From positions 62,001-126,000 of the forward strand of contig CAVSNQ010000002.1 of NCBI GenBank assembly GCA_963729365.1: a stretch of DNA of 64,000 nucleotides, written 5' to 3'. This stretch comes from JASHPR01 sp963729365. GTDB lineage: Bacteria; Actinomycetota; Actinomycetes; Streptosporangiales; Streptosporangiaceae. The notes beneath the pieces are model-generated. The model was not told the origin of the DNA. It searched no databases and saw only the letters and a list, made by a program, of their open reading frames with translations. A program made the translations under genes and the position numbers. How positions within the stretch are numbered: position 1 is the first letter of the stretch; each line of letters begins with the position of its first letter. This document shows, piece by piece, positions 42,362-51,092 of the stretch.

Positions 42362-44998
42362 ATGACGATCGGGCGGGAGATCTCGTCTAATACGCCGGCG
42401 CTTGTCGTCCGGACGCAGGGGTCTGATCGTAGCTTGGAGGCAGGGCCCTCCTACAGCATCGGACGGAACCCGGAATCAGACATCGTGGTCAACGAGGCCC
42501 GGGTGTCATGGCGCCATGCCGTGCTCCGGCTCGACGGCACCACCTGGCTGCTTGAGGATGTCGGCAGCACCAACGGAACCTTCCTCGGCGCCCAGCGGGT
42601 GCACCGGGTGGAGATCACCAAGGACTGCGTGCTGCGGCTCGGCCACCCGGACGACGGCCAGCGGCTGTGGTGCTCGGTCTCGGCTCCGCCGAGGCAGGAC
42701 ACGGCCATTGCCACGCCCTCGCGCCAGGCGGAGCCGCCCACGAACATAGGCCAGTCGCCGGCGGCCGGACTGCCGGCGGCGGCACCGCCGGCCTGGCCCG
42801 CGGCCGCCTCGCCGGCCGGGCCCGGGGCACCTGCGCCCGCCTGGCCCGCGGCCGCGTCGCCGGGAGGGCCCGCGGCACCGCCGCCCGCCTGGCCCGCGGC
42901 ACCTGCGCCGGCCCGGCCCGCAGCGGCCTCGCCGGCCCGGCCTGCGGCACCGCCGGCCAACCCGCCGGCCTCACCGCCGCCGGCCCGGCCGGGCGCGGTC
43001 GCGTATCCGCCGGGGCGTCCCGGCGGGTCGAGCATCTTCCGGCAGCCCAGCGCCATTATGCAGCTGCCAACCCGGGTCTTGCGGATCGGCCGGGCCACCG
43101 ACAACGAGGTGGTCGTCTCCGACCTCAGCGTCTCCCGGTACCACGCCGAGCTGCGCCGGAACAGCAGCGGCAGGTACGAGATCGCCGATCTCGGCAGCCA
43201 CAACGGCACGTTCGTCAACGGCCAGCGGATCAGCTCGGCTCCGGTGAACGAAGCCGACATCATCGGCATCGGGCCGGCCACGTTCCACATGGTCGGCCAG
43301 GAACTGCAGGAGTTCCTCGACACCGGCGACGTCTCGCTGAACGTGCAGGACCTCACCGTCCGCATCTCCGGCGGGAAGGTGCTGCTCGACCGGGTCAGCT
43401 TCCCGCTCGGCGAACGCTGCCTGCTCGGCGTGATCGGCCCCAGCGGCGCGGGCAAGTCCACGCTGCTCGGCGCGCTGACCGGCATGCAGCCGGCGAGCGA
43501 GGGCTCCGTGCTTTACGACGACCGCGATCTCTACAAGAACTACGCGGAACTGAAGCACCGGATCGGGCTGGTGCCGCAGCAGGACATCATGCACACCCAG
43601 CTGACCGCCCGCCGGGCGCTGCGTTACGCGGCCGAGCTGCGGTTCCCGCGCGACACCAGCGCCCGGGAGCGGAACGAGCGGGTCGACGAGGTGATCGGCG
43701 AACTCGGGCTGACCGCGCACGCCCAGACCCGGGCCGCGGCTCTGTCCGGAGGGCAGCGGAAGCGGGTCAGCGTCGCCCTCGAGCTGCTCACCAAGCCCTC
43801 CCTGCTCTTCCTGGACGAGCCGACGTCCGGCCTGGACCCGGGACTCGACAAGTCGGTCATGGAGATGATGGCCGGGCTCGCCCACGACGGCCGGACCGTC
43901 ATCGTGGTCACCCACAGCGTGGCCAACCTTGATCTGTGCGACCGGCTGCTAGTCCTGGTTCCCGGCGGGAAGGTCGCGTTCTTCGGGCCGCCCCGCGAAG
44001 GCCTGCGGCACTTCGGCCAGCCAGGCTGGGCCGAGGTGTTCCAGGCGTTCGATGCCGAGCCGGGCCGGGACTGGGCCGGTGAGTTCAATCGGTCGCCGCT
44101 CCATGCGCAGTACGTCGCCACGGGCATGAATGCGGCCGTCCCGGCGACCGGGCCGAGGCACATCGCCCCGGCGCCGCGCTCGCGGAACTACCTCAGCCAG
44201 CTCTCCACCCTGGTCCGGCGATACCTGGCCGTCATCGCGTCCGACAAGGGCTACCTGGCCACGCTGGCCATCGCCCCGATCGCCCTGGCCGTGATCCTCC
44301 GGGCGGCCTCCAACGCCGAGGGTCTGGGCAGCTTCCCGGGCGGCAATCCCAACGCGATAACGGTGCTGGACATCCTGGCCATCGGCGCCTGTTTCATCGG
44401 GACGCTCAACGCGGTCAGGGAGATCGTCAAGGAAAAATCCATCTATACCCGAGAACGGGCCGCCGGGCTCTCCGCCGGCGCCTACCTCTGGTCCAAGCTG
44501 CTGGTCCTGGGCGTGCTGAGCTCCCTGCAGGCCATCGTGATGACGCTGATCGGGCTGACCGGGCGGCCGCTGCCCGCCCATGGCTCCTTGTTCCCCTCGG
44601 CCATGGTCGAGCTGCTGCTGGCCATGGCCTTCCTCGCGACCGCGTCGATGACGATAGGCCTGCTGATCTCGGCGGTCGTCAAGACGTCCGAGACCACGCT
44701 GGTGCTGCTGTTCATCTCGGTGATGCTGCAGATCGTCCTCACCGGAGGAGTAATCCCCATCGCCGGGAAGGTCGGGATCGAGCAACTGGCCTGGATATCC
44801 CCGTCCCGCTGGGGATTTGGCGCGGTCGCCTCCACCACCAGCCTCAACTCGATCACGCCGGGACAAAAGCCGGATCCGATCTGGAACCACGATCCGAAAA
44901 CCTGGCTGATGGACATGGGCCTGCAGATCGTGCTCGCGGTGGTGTTCGCCGTCATCACCTGGCGGCTGCTGAAGCGGGCCAAGCCGGGCCGCCGCTAG
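42362..44998 (+). CDS. FHA-FHA-ABC exporter (Rv1747-like)
   Basis: 878-residue fused transporter. FHA1 (about 20-105) has YSIGRNPESD, SWRH and STNGTF; FHA2 (about 235-315) has RIGRATDNEV, SRYH and SHNGTF; both keep the phospho-Thr-binding Arg, Ser, His and Asn. Between them (110-225) is a Pro/Ala linker with PAWPAAASP repeats. The ABC domain has Walker A GPSGAGKST (359-367), LSGGQRKRVS and LFLDEPTSGLDP. A C-terminal six-helix ABCG-type membrane domain follows, so one polypeptide dimerises to a full exporter. Phosphothreonine binding by FHA suggests control by the divergent kinase, as PknF controls Rv1747. The transported substrate is probably a lipid-linked cell-envelope compound. Confidence 0.93.
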   Translation: MTIGREISSNTPALVVRTQGSDRSLEAGPSYSIGRNPESDIVVNEARVSWRHAVLRLDGTTWLLEDVGSTNGTFLGAQRVHRVEITKDCVLRLGHPDDGQRLWCSVSAPPRQDTAIATPSRQAEPPTNIGQSPAAGLPAAAPPAWPAAASPAGPGAPAPAWPAAASPGGPAAPPPAWPAAPAPARPAAASPARPAAPPANPPASPPPARPGAVAYPPGRPGGSSIFRQPSAIMQLPTRVLRIGRATDNEVVVSDLSVSRYHAELRRNSSGRYEIADLGSHNGTFVNGQRISSAPVNEADIIGIGPATFHMVGQELQEFLDTGDVSLNVQDLTVRISGGKVLLDRVSFPLGERCLLGVIGPSGAGKSTLLGALTGMQPASEGSVLYDDRDLYKNYAELKHRIGLVPQQDIMHTQLTARRALRYAAELRFPRDTSARERNERVDEVIGELGLTAHAQTRAAALSGGQRKRVSVALELLTKPSLLFLDEPTSGLDPGLDKSVMEMMAGLAHDGRTVIVVTHSVANLDLCDRLLVLVPGGKVAFFGPPREGLRHFGQPGWAEVFQAFDAEPGRDWAGEFNRSPLHAQYVATGMNAAVPATGPRHIAPAPRSRNYLSQLSTLVRRYLAVIASDKGYLATLAIAPIALAVILRAASNAEGLGSFPGGNPNAITVLDILAIGACFIGTLNAVREIVKEKSIYTRERAAGLSAGAYLWSKLLVLGVLSSLQAIVMTLIGLTGRPLPAHGSLFPSAMVELLLAMAFLATASMTIGLLISAVVKTSETTLVLLFISVMLQIVLTGGVIPIAGKVGIEQLAWISPSRWGFGAVASTTSLNSITPGQKPDPIWNHDPKTWLMDMGLQIVLAVVFAVITWRLLKRAKPGRR

Positions 44999-45041
44999 TG
45001 ACGCGCCAGGATCCGTGTCCGCCACGGCGGGGTGTTCGGCG

Positions 45042-46484
45042 TCAGGGTCGCGCGCCGGCCCAGTAGTCACTGAGGTCGAACGGGCGCAGGTAGGGATAGG
45101 GCTGGTAGCGGACGAACGCCGGCGGCGTGGCCACGGGCGGGCCGCCGGTTGAGTAGATGTTGTAGGCGGGGCCCAGCGCCGAGGCGTTGGCGTTAAGGGC
45201 GGAAGACTGGAGTGCCTGATCGTTCCAGTGACCGCTCGCCAGCCGGTTGAGCAGGGTCTGCGCCGCGGTGATCGTCTCCGCCGGGGTGAACGCGCAGTGG
45301 CCGGCCCGGCTGACGAAGATCTGCCTCAGCAACCGCGAATCGCCGGCCCGCTGGACGACGCTGGCGTAGGCCTGCTCGTTCTCCGGTACCACCAGGCCGT
45401 CGCCGGTGGTGTGCATCGTGAGTACCGGCACTGAGATGCGCCCGTTGAAGCTGATGTACTGGGCCAGGTACCTGACGGCGGCCGGGTCGGCGCTGATCCG
45501 GGCCGCGCTGTTCAGCGTGGCCAGGTCGCTGCCCAGGTTCAGCCCGGCAGCCCGGTACAGGGCGACGACCTCACGAAGGTCGGCCGACTTGGCCAGCTGG
45601 CTGACGAAGTTCACGCCGGCGGTCCAGGACGGGTTGCCGCCCGCCCGGGCCTCGAGCTCGGCACGCAGCGCGAACGCGAACGGGAAGTCGACCTCGGTGT
45701 CCCACAGGTACTGGTTGGCCTCCTGCGCCGCGTAATCGTCCGGCGCGGGCTCGGCCGACAGCGGGGTGAACCAGCCCGGCGTGTCCCCGAGCGCGGCGGC
45801 GAGGGCCAGCCGCGCCCGGCCCTGCGCGGTCTGCTGCGCGGCGGCGGCCGCCTGGTCGGCGGCGGTCAGGTTGGCCCCCGGGTTGGAGATGTTCACCACC
45901 TGCAGCGACGGCGCGAGCAGCTGCTGGAAGGCGAACGACGAGTCGAGCGCGGTGTTCCAGGTGGCGACGCCGCCGGACAGCACCCCGCACATCGGCAGCG
46001 CGGCGCTGAACCGGTTCGGGTAGTCCTGGATCAGGCCCGCGGTGATGATGCCGCCCAGGGAGTGGCCCCAGGCGATCGTCTGGGCGGGCATGCCGACCTG
46101 CTGGTCGAAGACGTTCAGGGTGCTGATCTGATCGGGCAGCGCCTGCTGGATCGCCCACCCGGTGGTCGCGTACGACGACCCGGCGAGCGCGTACCCGTGG
46201 CTGAGCATCCACGCGCCCGTCACCGGGTCCCCGACGTCGGCGGCCGGGTTCGGCGAGCCCGGTACCACGTATCCGTGGCTGTACAGGAACAGGGTGCAGT
46301 TCCAGTTCGCCGGAACCTGGATCTCGTAGGTGGCCCCGTCGGTGAAGGAGCCGGTCAGCGTCCGTGCTGTGGTGGCGCAGGAGGCCGGCTGGTTTCCGGC
46401 GAGCGCGGGCGCCGCCGGGCCCAGGCTGATCGCCAGCAGGGCCGCACAGGCCGCAATAACCGGATATCTCCTGATGTGCCGCAT
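45042..46484 (-). CDS. secreted alpha/beta hydrolase
   Basis: 480-residue exported enzyme. A Sec signal peptide (RRYPVIAACAALLAISLG…ALA) is followed by the hydrolase: LFLYSHGYVVPG oxyanion region, AWGHSLGGI with S142 as nucleophile, and a catalytic His in VSRAGHCAF. An insertion of helical lid segments lies between 160 and 310. Members of this group are lipases, prolyl aminopeptidases or polyhydroxyalkanoate depolymerases. It is followed leftward only by the convergent FHA-ABC gene, 43 bases away. Confidence 0.85.
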   Translation of the reverse strand: MRHIRRYPVIAACAALLAISLGPAAPALAGNQPASCATTARTLTGSFTDGATYEIQVPANWNCTLFLYSHGYVVPGSPNPAADVGDPVTGAWMLSHGYALAGSSYATTGWAIQQALPDQISTLNVFDQQVGMPAQTIAWGHSLGGIITAGLIQDYPNRFSAALPMCGVLSGGVATWNTALDSSFAFQQLLAPSLQVVNISNPGANLTAADQAAAAAQQTAQGRARLALAAALGDTPGWFTPLSAEPAPDDYAAQEANQYLWDTEVDFPFAFALRAELEARAGGNPSWTAGVNFVSQLAKSADLREVVALYRAAGLNLGSDLATLNSAARISADPAAVRYLAQYISFNGRISVPVLTMHTTGDGLVVPENEQAYASVVQRAGDSRLLRQIFVSRAGHCAFTPAETITAAQTLLNRLASGHWNDQALQSSALNANASALGPAYNIYSTGGPPVATPPAFVRYQPYPYLRPFDLSDYWAGARP

Positions 46485-46709
46485 GATTCACGCTCCAGTG
46501 CGCAATGCCATCACAATCGGGACCTCGTACTGGACGGTAACGCGGAACGGGTGAGCTGGCTAGCCGCCATTTTCCGGCGTTGCCTTTCGTCGGTTAGGTG
46601 CCTGCTCGACGAAGTGGCCGGCCTAACGGCCGGGCCCCGTTATGCGCCGAGCGGCCCGACGGCCCCGGCCGCGAGCCGCCTCAGAGGCCGGCCCCGCAGC
46701 CGGGCCGCC

Positions 46710-47495
46710 TCAGAGCCCGGCCTCGACGATGCGGCGCAGGAACCGGCGGGTGCGCTCGTCCTTCGGATTGGTGAACAGCACGGATGGCGGCGCGTCCTCG
46801 ATGATGGCGCCTTCGGCGAGGAAGCAGACCCGGTGAGCGATGTCCCGGGCAAATCCCATCTCGTGGGTGGCGATGAGCATGGTCATGCCGCCCGCCGCCA
46901 GTTCCCTGATCACGTCCAGGACCTCGCCCACGAGCTCGGGATCGAGCGCGCTGGTCACCTCATCCAGCAGCATGATCTGCGGGCGCATCGCCAGCGCCCG
47001 GACGATCGCCACCCGCTGCTGCTGGCCGCCGGAGAGCCGGTCCGGGTAGTCGGACTGCCGGTCCAGCAGGCCGAATCGGTCCAGCAGCGCCCTGGCCTCT
47101 TCTTCCGCCTGGGCCCGGGCGACGCCGCGCGCCTTGATCGGCGCCAGCGTGATGTTCCGCAGCACGGTCATGTGCGGGAAGAGGTTGAAGGACTGGAACA
47201 CAATCCCGATGTACTTGCGCACCAGGTTCGGGTCGACACCCGCGCCCGTGATCTCCTGGCCCCACAGGCTGATCCGCCCTGAGTCGATCGGCTCAAGCAG
47301 GTTGAGGCAGCGCAGCAGCGTGGACTTGCCGGAGCCGGAGGCGCCGATCAGGCAGATGACCTCGTGCGTGGCCACCGACAGGTCGATGCCGCGCAGCACC
47401 TCATGGGCGCCGAACGACTTGCGCAGGCCCTCGATCCTGATCGCCTCGCCCTCGGCGGGCGGGCCCGCCGCCTGGTCGGCGCCGGCGGTAGTCAC
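46710..47495 (-). CDS. glnQ: polar amino acid ABC transporter ATPase (GlnQ-like)
   Basis: 261-residue ABC ATPase. Walker A GASGSGKST, Q-loop FQSFNLFPHM, signature LSGGQQQRVAIVRALA, Walker B IMLLDEVTSALDP, H-loop IATHEMGF: the complete set of the polar amino acid (PAAT) importer ATPase. It is the last gene of a three-gene leftward operon, ten bases after the permease stop. It powers uptake through the permease and the binding lipoprotein. Confidence 0.95.
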   Translation of the reverse strand: MTTAGADQAAGPPAEGEAIRIEGLRKSFGAHEVLRGIDLSVATHEVICLIGASGSGKSTLLRCLNLLEPIDSGRISLWGQEITGAGVDPNLVRKYIGIVFQSFNLFPHMTVLRNITLAPIKARGVARAQAEEEARALLDRFGLLDRQSDYPDRLSGGQQQRVAIVRALAMRPQIMLLDEVTSALDPELVGEVLDVIRELAAGGMTMLIATHEMGFARDIAHRVCFLAEGAIIEDAPPSVLFTNPKDERTRRFLRRIVEAGL

Positions 47496-47505
47496 GGTGC
47501 CGCCC

Positions 47506-48405
47506 TCACTGGCCGACCCCGGCCAGGCGCCGCCGGCGGTCCCGGTCGATCACGCGGTCGGTGAACCGGGCCAGCGGGATGGTGAGCAGGAGGAACAAGA
47601 TGGCGGCCACGGTATAGCTGGAGTAGTTGAACACGGTGCTGCTGTAGATCTGGGCCGCCTCGTTCGCCTCGATCGCGCCGAGCACCCCGACCAGCGCCGT
47701 GTCCTTCTGCAGGCTGATGAAGTCGTTGAGCAGTGGCGGGATGACGTTGCGCAGGGCCTGCGGCAGAACCACGTGACGCAGCGTCGTGGCCTGCGAGAGA
47801 CCGAGCGAGCGCGCGGCGGCCACCTGGCTCTGGTGCACCGAGTTCAGGCCGGCCCGGTACACCTCGGACACGTAGGCCGAGTACGACAGCACGAGCGCCG
47901 CCACCCCGTACACGGCGACCGCCTGAACCGAGACGAACGGGAGCCGGAGCGCGGGCACGCCGAAGCCGATGGCCAGGATGATCAGCAGCAACGGCACGCC
48001 GCGGAAGAAGTCCACGTAGATCATGCTCAGCACCCGGAACGGGAACAGCACCGGGCTGGTCGACAGCCGGATCAGGGCGATGACCAGGGCCAGGATGAGG
48101 ATCAGGATCTCGGCCGCGATGAACATCCGGATGTTCAGCCAGAGGGCCTCGCCGACCGAGTAGTAGCCCTTCTTCGGGTTGCCGATGAAGGACTGCCACA
48201 TGTCGGCCGGGTTGAAGAACGTGTGCCGCACCTGGGCGCTGCCCGGCGCGAGCAGGAAGACCGCGGCCAGCGCGGCGAGCACGGCCACGGTACTGGCCGT
48301 GGATATCGCGGCCGCCCGCCGGCCTCCGCCGCTGAGCAGGCGCGGCCCGCGCCCGGTGGTCCCGAACGCCCCCGGGATCGGGCCGCCGCCACCGCCGAGA
48401 AACAC
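47506..48405 (-). CDS. polar amino acid ABC transporter permease
   Basis: 299-residue PAAT-type permease with about six membrane helices: an N-terminal helix near 35-55, then the HisM/GlnP core SVGEALWLNIRMFIAAEILI. The EAA loop is AARSLGLSQATTLRHVVLPQ followed by ALRNVIPPLLNDFIS. The N-terminal region (Gly-rich, from GTG 48405) and the insertion before the core are longer than in GlnP and may hold the start uncertain by some residues. It overlaps no gene and lies between the binding protein and the ATPase. Confidence 0.92.
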   Translation of the reverse strand: MFLGGGGGPIPGAFGTTGRGPRLLSGGGRRAAAISTASTVAVLAALAAVFLLAPGSAQVRHTFFNPADMWQSFIGNPKKGYYSVGEALWLNIRMFIAAEILILILALVIALIRLSTSPVLFPFRVLSMIYVDFFRGVPLLLIILAIGFGVPALRLPFVSVQAVAVYGVAALVLSYSAYVSEVYRAGLNSVHQSQVAAARSLGLSQATTLRHVVLPQALRNVIPPLLNDFISLQKDTALVGVLGAIEANEAAQIYSSTVFNYSSYTVAAILFLLLTIPLARFTDRVIDRDRRRRLAGVGQ

Positions 48406-48422
48406 CGGACGCCGACCGTGGG

Positions 48423-49286
48423 TCAGGGCTGGATGGTCGGGACGCTGAGATAGATCTGCAGGTACTGCTTCTGCAACCGCTGCAGCGTCCCGTTGCTCTT
48501 CAGCGTGGCGATGGCCTTGTTGACGCAGGTGACCAGCGGGTCGCCCTTGGCGAACAGCAGGCCGTAGTGCTCGCCGGTGCTCGGGAACTGGCCCACCATC
48601 ACGGTGCCCGGGATCTCCGACGACGAGATGTACTGGGCGGTCGGGGTGTCGGTCACCAGCGCGGCGATCTGGTCCGTCTGCAGGGCCTCCTTCACGTCGT
48701 TCAGCGTCTGGAAGACCTTGGGCTGGGTGGTCGGCTGAATCTCGCTGGTGATGAAGGCCAGGCTGGTGGTCCCGACCTGGTCGCCGTAGACGTAGGTCTT
48801 CAGCTGGGCCGGCGAGTGCTTGGTCGCGATCGGGCCGTTCTTCAGCGCGACGAGCGCCTGCTGCACGTCGTAGTAGCTATCGGAGAACGTCACGGCCGTG
48901 GCCCGCTGCGGCGTGTAGGAGATCTCGTTGATGTCGAAGTCGAACTTCTTCGGGCCCGGCGCGTACGAGGCGTCGAACGGCTCGTACGCCCACTTCACCT
49001 GAGAGGTCTTGAAGCCGAGTTGCTGGGCGATCGCGTAGGCGACCGCGCTCTCGTAGCCCTTGCCGTTGGCCGGGTCGTTGTTCTCGAACCACGGCGGGTA
49101 CGCGGGCTGGTCGGTCGCGACCGTCAGGGTGCCCGTCTTGTAGAGGTCCTTCTGGATCGACGCGTTGGAGCAGCTCGCCGCCGTGCCGCTGCTCGCCGGC
49201 CCGCTCGATGACGAGGACGAGCTGCCGCAGGCCACGAGCCCGGCGCTGATCGCCACGGCAGCGACCGCCGACATAATCCGCCGCAT
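48423..49286 (-). CDS. polar amino acid-binding lipoprotein
   Basis: 287-residue solute-binding protein (SBP_bac_3). The lipoprotein signal ends AISAGLVACGSSS; a Ser-rich spacer follows. The binding domain has LTVATDQPAYPPWFENNDPA, the two-lobed crossover and FDFDINEISYTPQRATAVTF, then DVKEALQTDQIAALVTDTPT. Ligand side chains cannot be fixed from sequence alone; the GYESAVAYAIAQQLG segment fits glutamate/glutamine/aspartate or lysine-type binders. It is the first gene of the import operon. Confidence 0.93.
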   Translation of the reverse strand: MRRIMSAVAAVAISAGLVACGSSSSSSSGPASSGTAASCSNASIQKDLYKTGTLTVATDQPAYPPWFENNDPANGKGYESAVAYAIAQQLGFKTSQVKWAYEPFDASYAPGPKKFDFDINEISYTPQRATAVTFSDSYYDVQQALVALKNGPIATKHSPAQLKTYVYGDQVGTTSLAFITSEIQPTTQPKVFQTLNDVKEALQTDQIAALVTDTPTAQYISSSEIPGTVMVGQFPSTGEHYGLLFAKGDPLVTCVNKAIATLKSNGTLQRLQKQYLQIYLSVPTIQP

Positions 49287-49434
49287 CGGAGCACCTCACA
49301 TCAAGCGGGACAGGCCACACCTGTCGGTTAATAACCGACGAGTTTACTGGGTTTGGCCGCCGGGTCCAGGCGCAGGCCAGCGCGGTAACAGCGCGGACGT
49401 CGTGCCGGGCCCGGATGCCGGCCCGCGTGGCGCG

Positions 49435-50199
49435 TTAGTTCCTGATGTAAATCGGCGTGCCGGGGACCTCGATCAGCTTGTGGAAGAAGGTCGCGGTGTC
49501 GTAGGGAATCCGGATGCAGCCATGCGAGTCGGGGTAGAAGGGAACGCTGGCGTCCCATTCTCCGTGAATGGCGTAGAGCGTGCCGATGAAGAAGACCGGG
49601 TTGTACATTTCCCCGAGCGGCACGGTGACCCAGCCGGGGTCAAACGACAGGGCGCGGTAATTCCCGGTCGGCGTGTTCCAGCCGCAGCCCTGCCCGGGCA
49701 GGCAGCCGGCGCCGGTGGAGACGTGGCTGATCAGATCCACCTTGTTGTTCTTGTACAGGACCAGAACCTCGTCGCCCATGTTCACCTCGATCCGCATGCT
49801 GCCGCCACGCGGGACGAGAACCTTTGGCGCGCGGGGATGCACGAGCGCGCGCTCGGTGGCGCGGGACACCACGTCCTGGTTCGCGCTGTTGACCGGGTAT
49901 CCCTGGACTTCCTTGAACGCCCACACCGCCTCGAGCGTGTCCAGGCCGAACTGGCCGTCGATGGGGCCCGGGTAATACTTCAGCACGGCCAGCCGCACCT
50001 GCAGGCGCCGCACGGCCGGGCCGTGCATGCCCAGGCTCAGGAGTCGCCTGGGCGGAACGTACGCCGGAGCCGATGCCCGCGCCGGCGCAGCGGCGCGCGC
50101 CGGGCTTGCCCCCGCCGCCCCGCTCTGACTCAGCAACAACGCCCCGGCCGCGACCAGGGCTCCCAGGGTGAACAGCCACCGCACCGCCACGTGCCTCAT
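49435..50199 (-). CDS. L,D-transpeptidase with peptidoglycan-binding domain
   Basis: 254-residue exported enzyme: signal helix 8-27, Ala/Pro-rich spacer, a peptidoglycan-binding domain (~53-110, GMHGPAVRRLQVRLAVLKYY and GPIDGQFGLDTLEAVWAFKE), and a YkuD catalytic domain (~133-254). The active site reads IHGEWDASVPFYPDSHGCIR with H212, H226 and nucleophile C228. It forms 3-3 peptidoglycan cross-links or attaches proteins to peptidoglycan. It is monocistronic. Confidence 0.92.
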   Translation of the reverse strand: MRHVAVRWLFTLGALVAAGALLLSQSGAAGASPARAAAPARASAPAYVPPRRLLSLGMHGPAVRRLQVRLAVLKYYPGPIDGQFGLDTLEAVWAFKEVQGYPVNSANQDVVSRATERALVHPRAPKVLVPRGGSMRIEVNMGDEVLVLYKNNKVDLISHVSTGAGCLPGQGCGWNTPTGNYRALSFDPGWVTVPLGEMYNPVFFIGTLYAIHGEWDASVPFYPDSHGCIRIPYDTATFFHKLIEVPGTPIYIRN

Positions 50200-50512
50200 G
50201 TGCTCCCCTTACCGTGCTCGCACCGCGCCCGAATGCCCCGGCCGGGGAGCACTTTGGCGCCCGCCATTCCTGCTGGTGCTTTGTAGACGTTTTACCCGGG
50301 CCTGGGGTTGCGTCACCTCGCTGGCCGGGCGGACTGTACACTACGCGCGGCAATCCGCAGCGCTCCTAGCCACGCCGGGCCGCACCCGATCTTCACCGAA
50401 CCGTGACGCCGCCCGCGCGCCGCCCGCCGAACCGTCACACCCCCGGAGCCGTTCTCCTGGTGGAAGCATCGGCGCAGGACGCCCGGCGTCCCGGGAGAGG
50501 TGCACATCCCCA
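50200..50512. other. divergent intergenic region
   Basis: 313 bases between the leftward L,D-transpeptidase and the rightward small membrane protein. Open frames here have no family pattern and are not called. Promoters for both genes are expected here. Confidence 0.4.
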
Positions 50513-50710
50513 ATGAAGAGCAGCTTGCTCATCGGCGCCGGCGCGCTGATCACGGTGGCCGGGATCGTCTTCGCGCTGCAGGGTCTCGGCTATATCGGCG
50601 GCAGCGCGATGTCGGGTGATTCGTTTTGGGCAGTCGCCGGCCCCCTCATTGCGCTGGCCGGAATCACCATGGCCGTATTCGGCCTGCGGCATCGCCACTC
50701 AGCTTCGTAG
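50513..50710 (+). CDS. small two-helix membrane protein (65 aa)
   Basis: ATG 50513 after GGGAGAGG opens 65 residues: SSLLIGAGALITVAGIVFAL (helix 1), a short Gly/Ser loop, then FWAVAGPLIALAGITMAVFG (helix 2) and a basic tail LRHRHSAS. Hydrophobic periodicity and positive-inside topology support expression. Relatives are annotated as small conserved actinomycete membrane proteins; the function is unknown. Confidence 0.65.
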   Translation: MKSSLLIGAGALITVAGIVFALQGLGYIGGSAMSGDSFWAVAGPLIALAGITMAVFGLRHRHSAS

Positions 50711-50763
50711 GACCACCGCCGCCCGGCTCGGTGGCGCTGCGTCAACAGGGGCGATGCAGCGCG

Positions 50764-50916
50764 TCAGGCCAGCAGGTCGACGTCCAGGCCACGCCCGTGC
50801 GCGGTCGCGGCCTGGTCGGCGATCCAGGCGGCCGCGAGATCCGGCCCGGGCAGGCCGACCGGCGCGTACACGGTGAGCTCGTCGCGGTCACCGCGGCCCG
50901 GGTGCGCGCCGGCGCC
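50764..50916 (-). pseudogene. ornithine cyclodeaminase/mu-crystallin, C-terminal fragment
   Basis: On the minus strand the frame to TGA 50764 reads RDELTVYAPVGLPGPDLAAA, then WIADQAATAHGRG and LDVDLLA. This matches the end of the ornithine cyclodeaminase family (RxxxEITVFKSVGxAxQDxAAA, then the closing helix). The frame is closed upstream by TAG inside the 20-bp tandem repeats, so the ~280-residue N-terminal part is gone and the repeat array sits at the breakpoint. Confidence 0.55.
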
Positions 50917-50920
50917 AAGG

Positions 50921-50994
50921 TGTGCCCGCCGGGGCTAAGGTGTGCCCGCCGGGGCTAAGGTGTGCCCGCCGGGGCTAAGGTGTGCCCGCCGGGC
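50921..50994. repeat. 20-bp tandem repeat, about 3.7 copies
   Basis: The unit TGTGCCCGCCGGGGCTAAGG repeats exactly at 50921-50940, 50941-50960 and 50961-50980, with a partial fourth copy to 50994. The copies are identical, which implies recent expansion or functional constraint. Each unit has GCCCGCCGGGGC with near-palindromic ends. Confidence 0.9.
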
Positions 50995-51092
50995 GCCTGG
51001 GTACGAGCCGGATGTTCGGCACGCCGCCGGCTACTCACCGAGGCTCGGGTGAGTTCCGGCCAGTAGGAACGGAGATCCCGCGGTGAGTTTCG

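Noticed and set aside
50921..50994. Possible CRISPR array
   Set aside because: The 20-bp units are directly adjacent with no spacers, so this is a simple tandem repeat.
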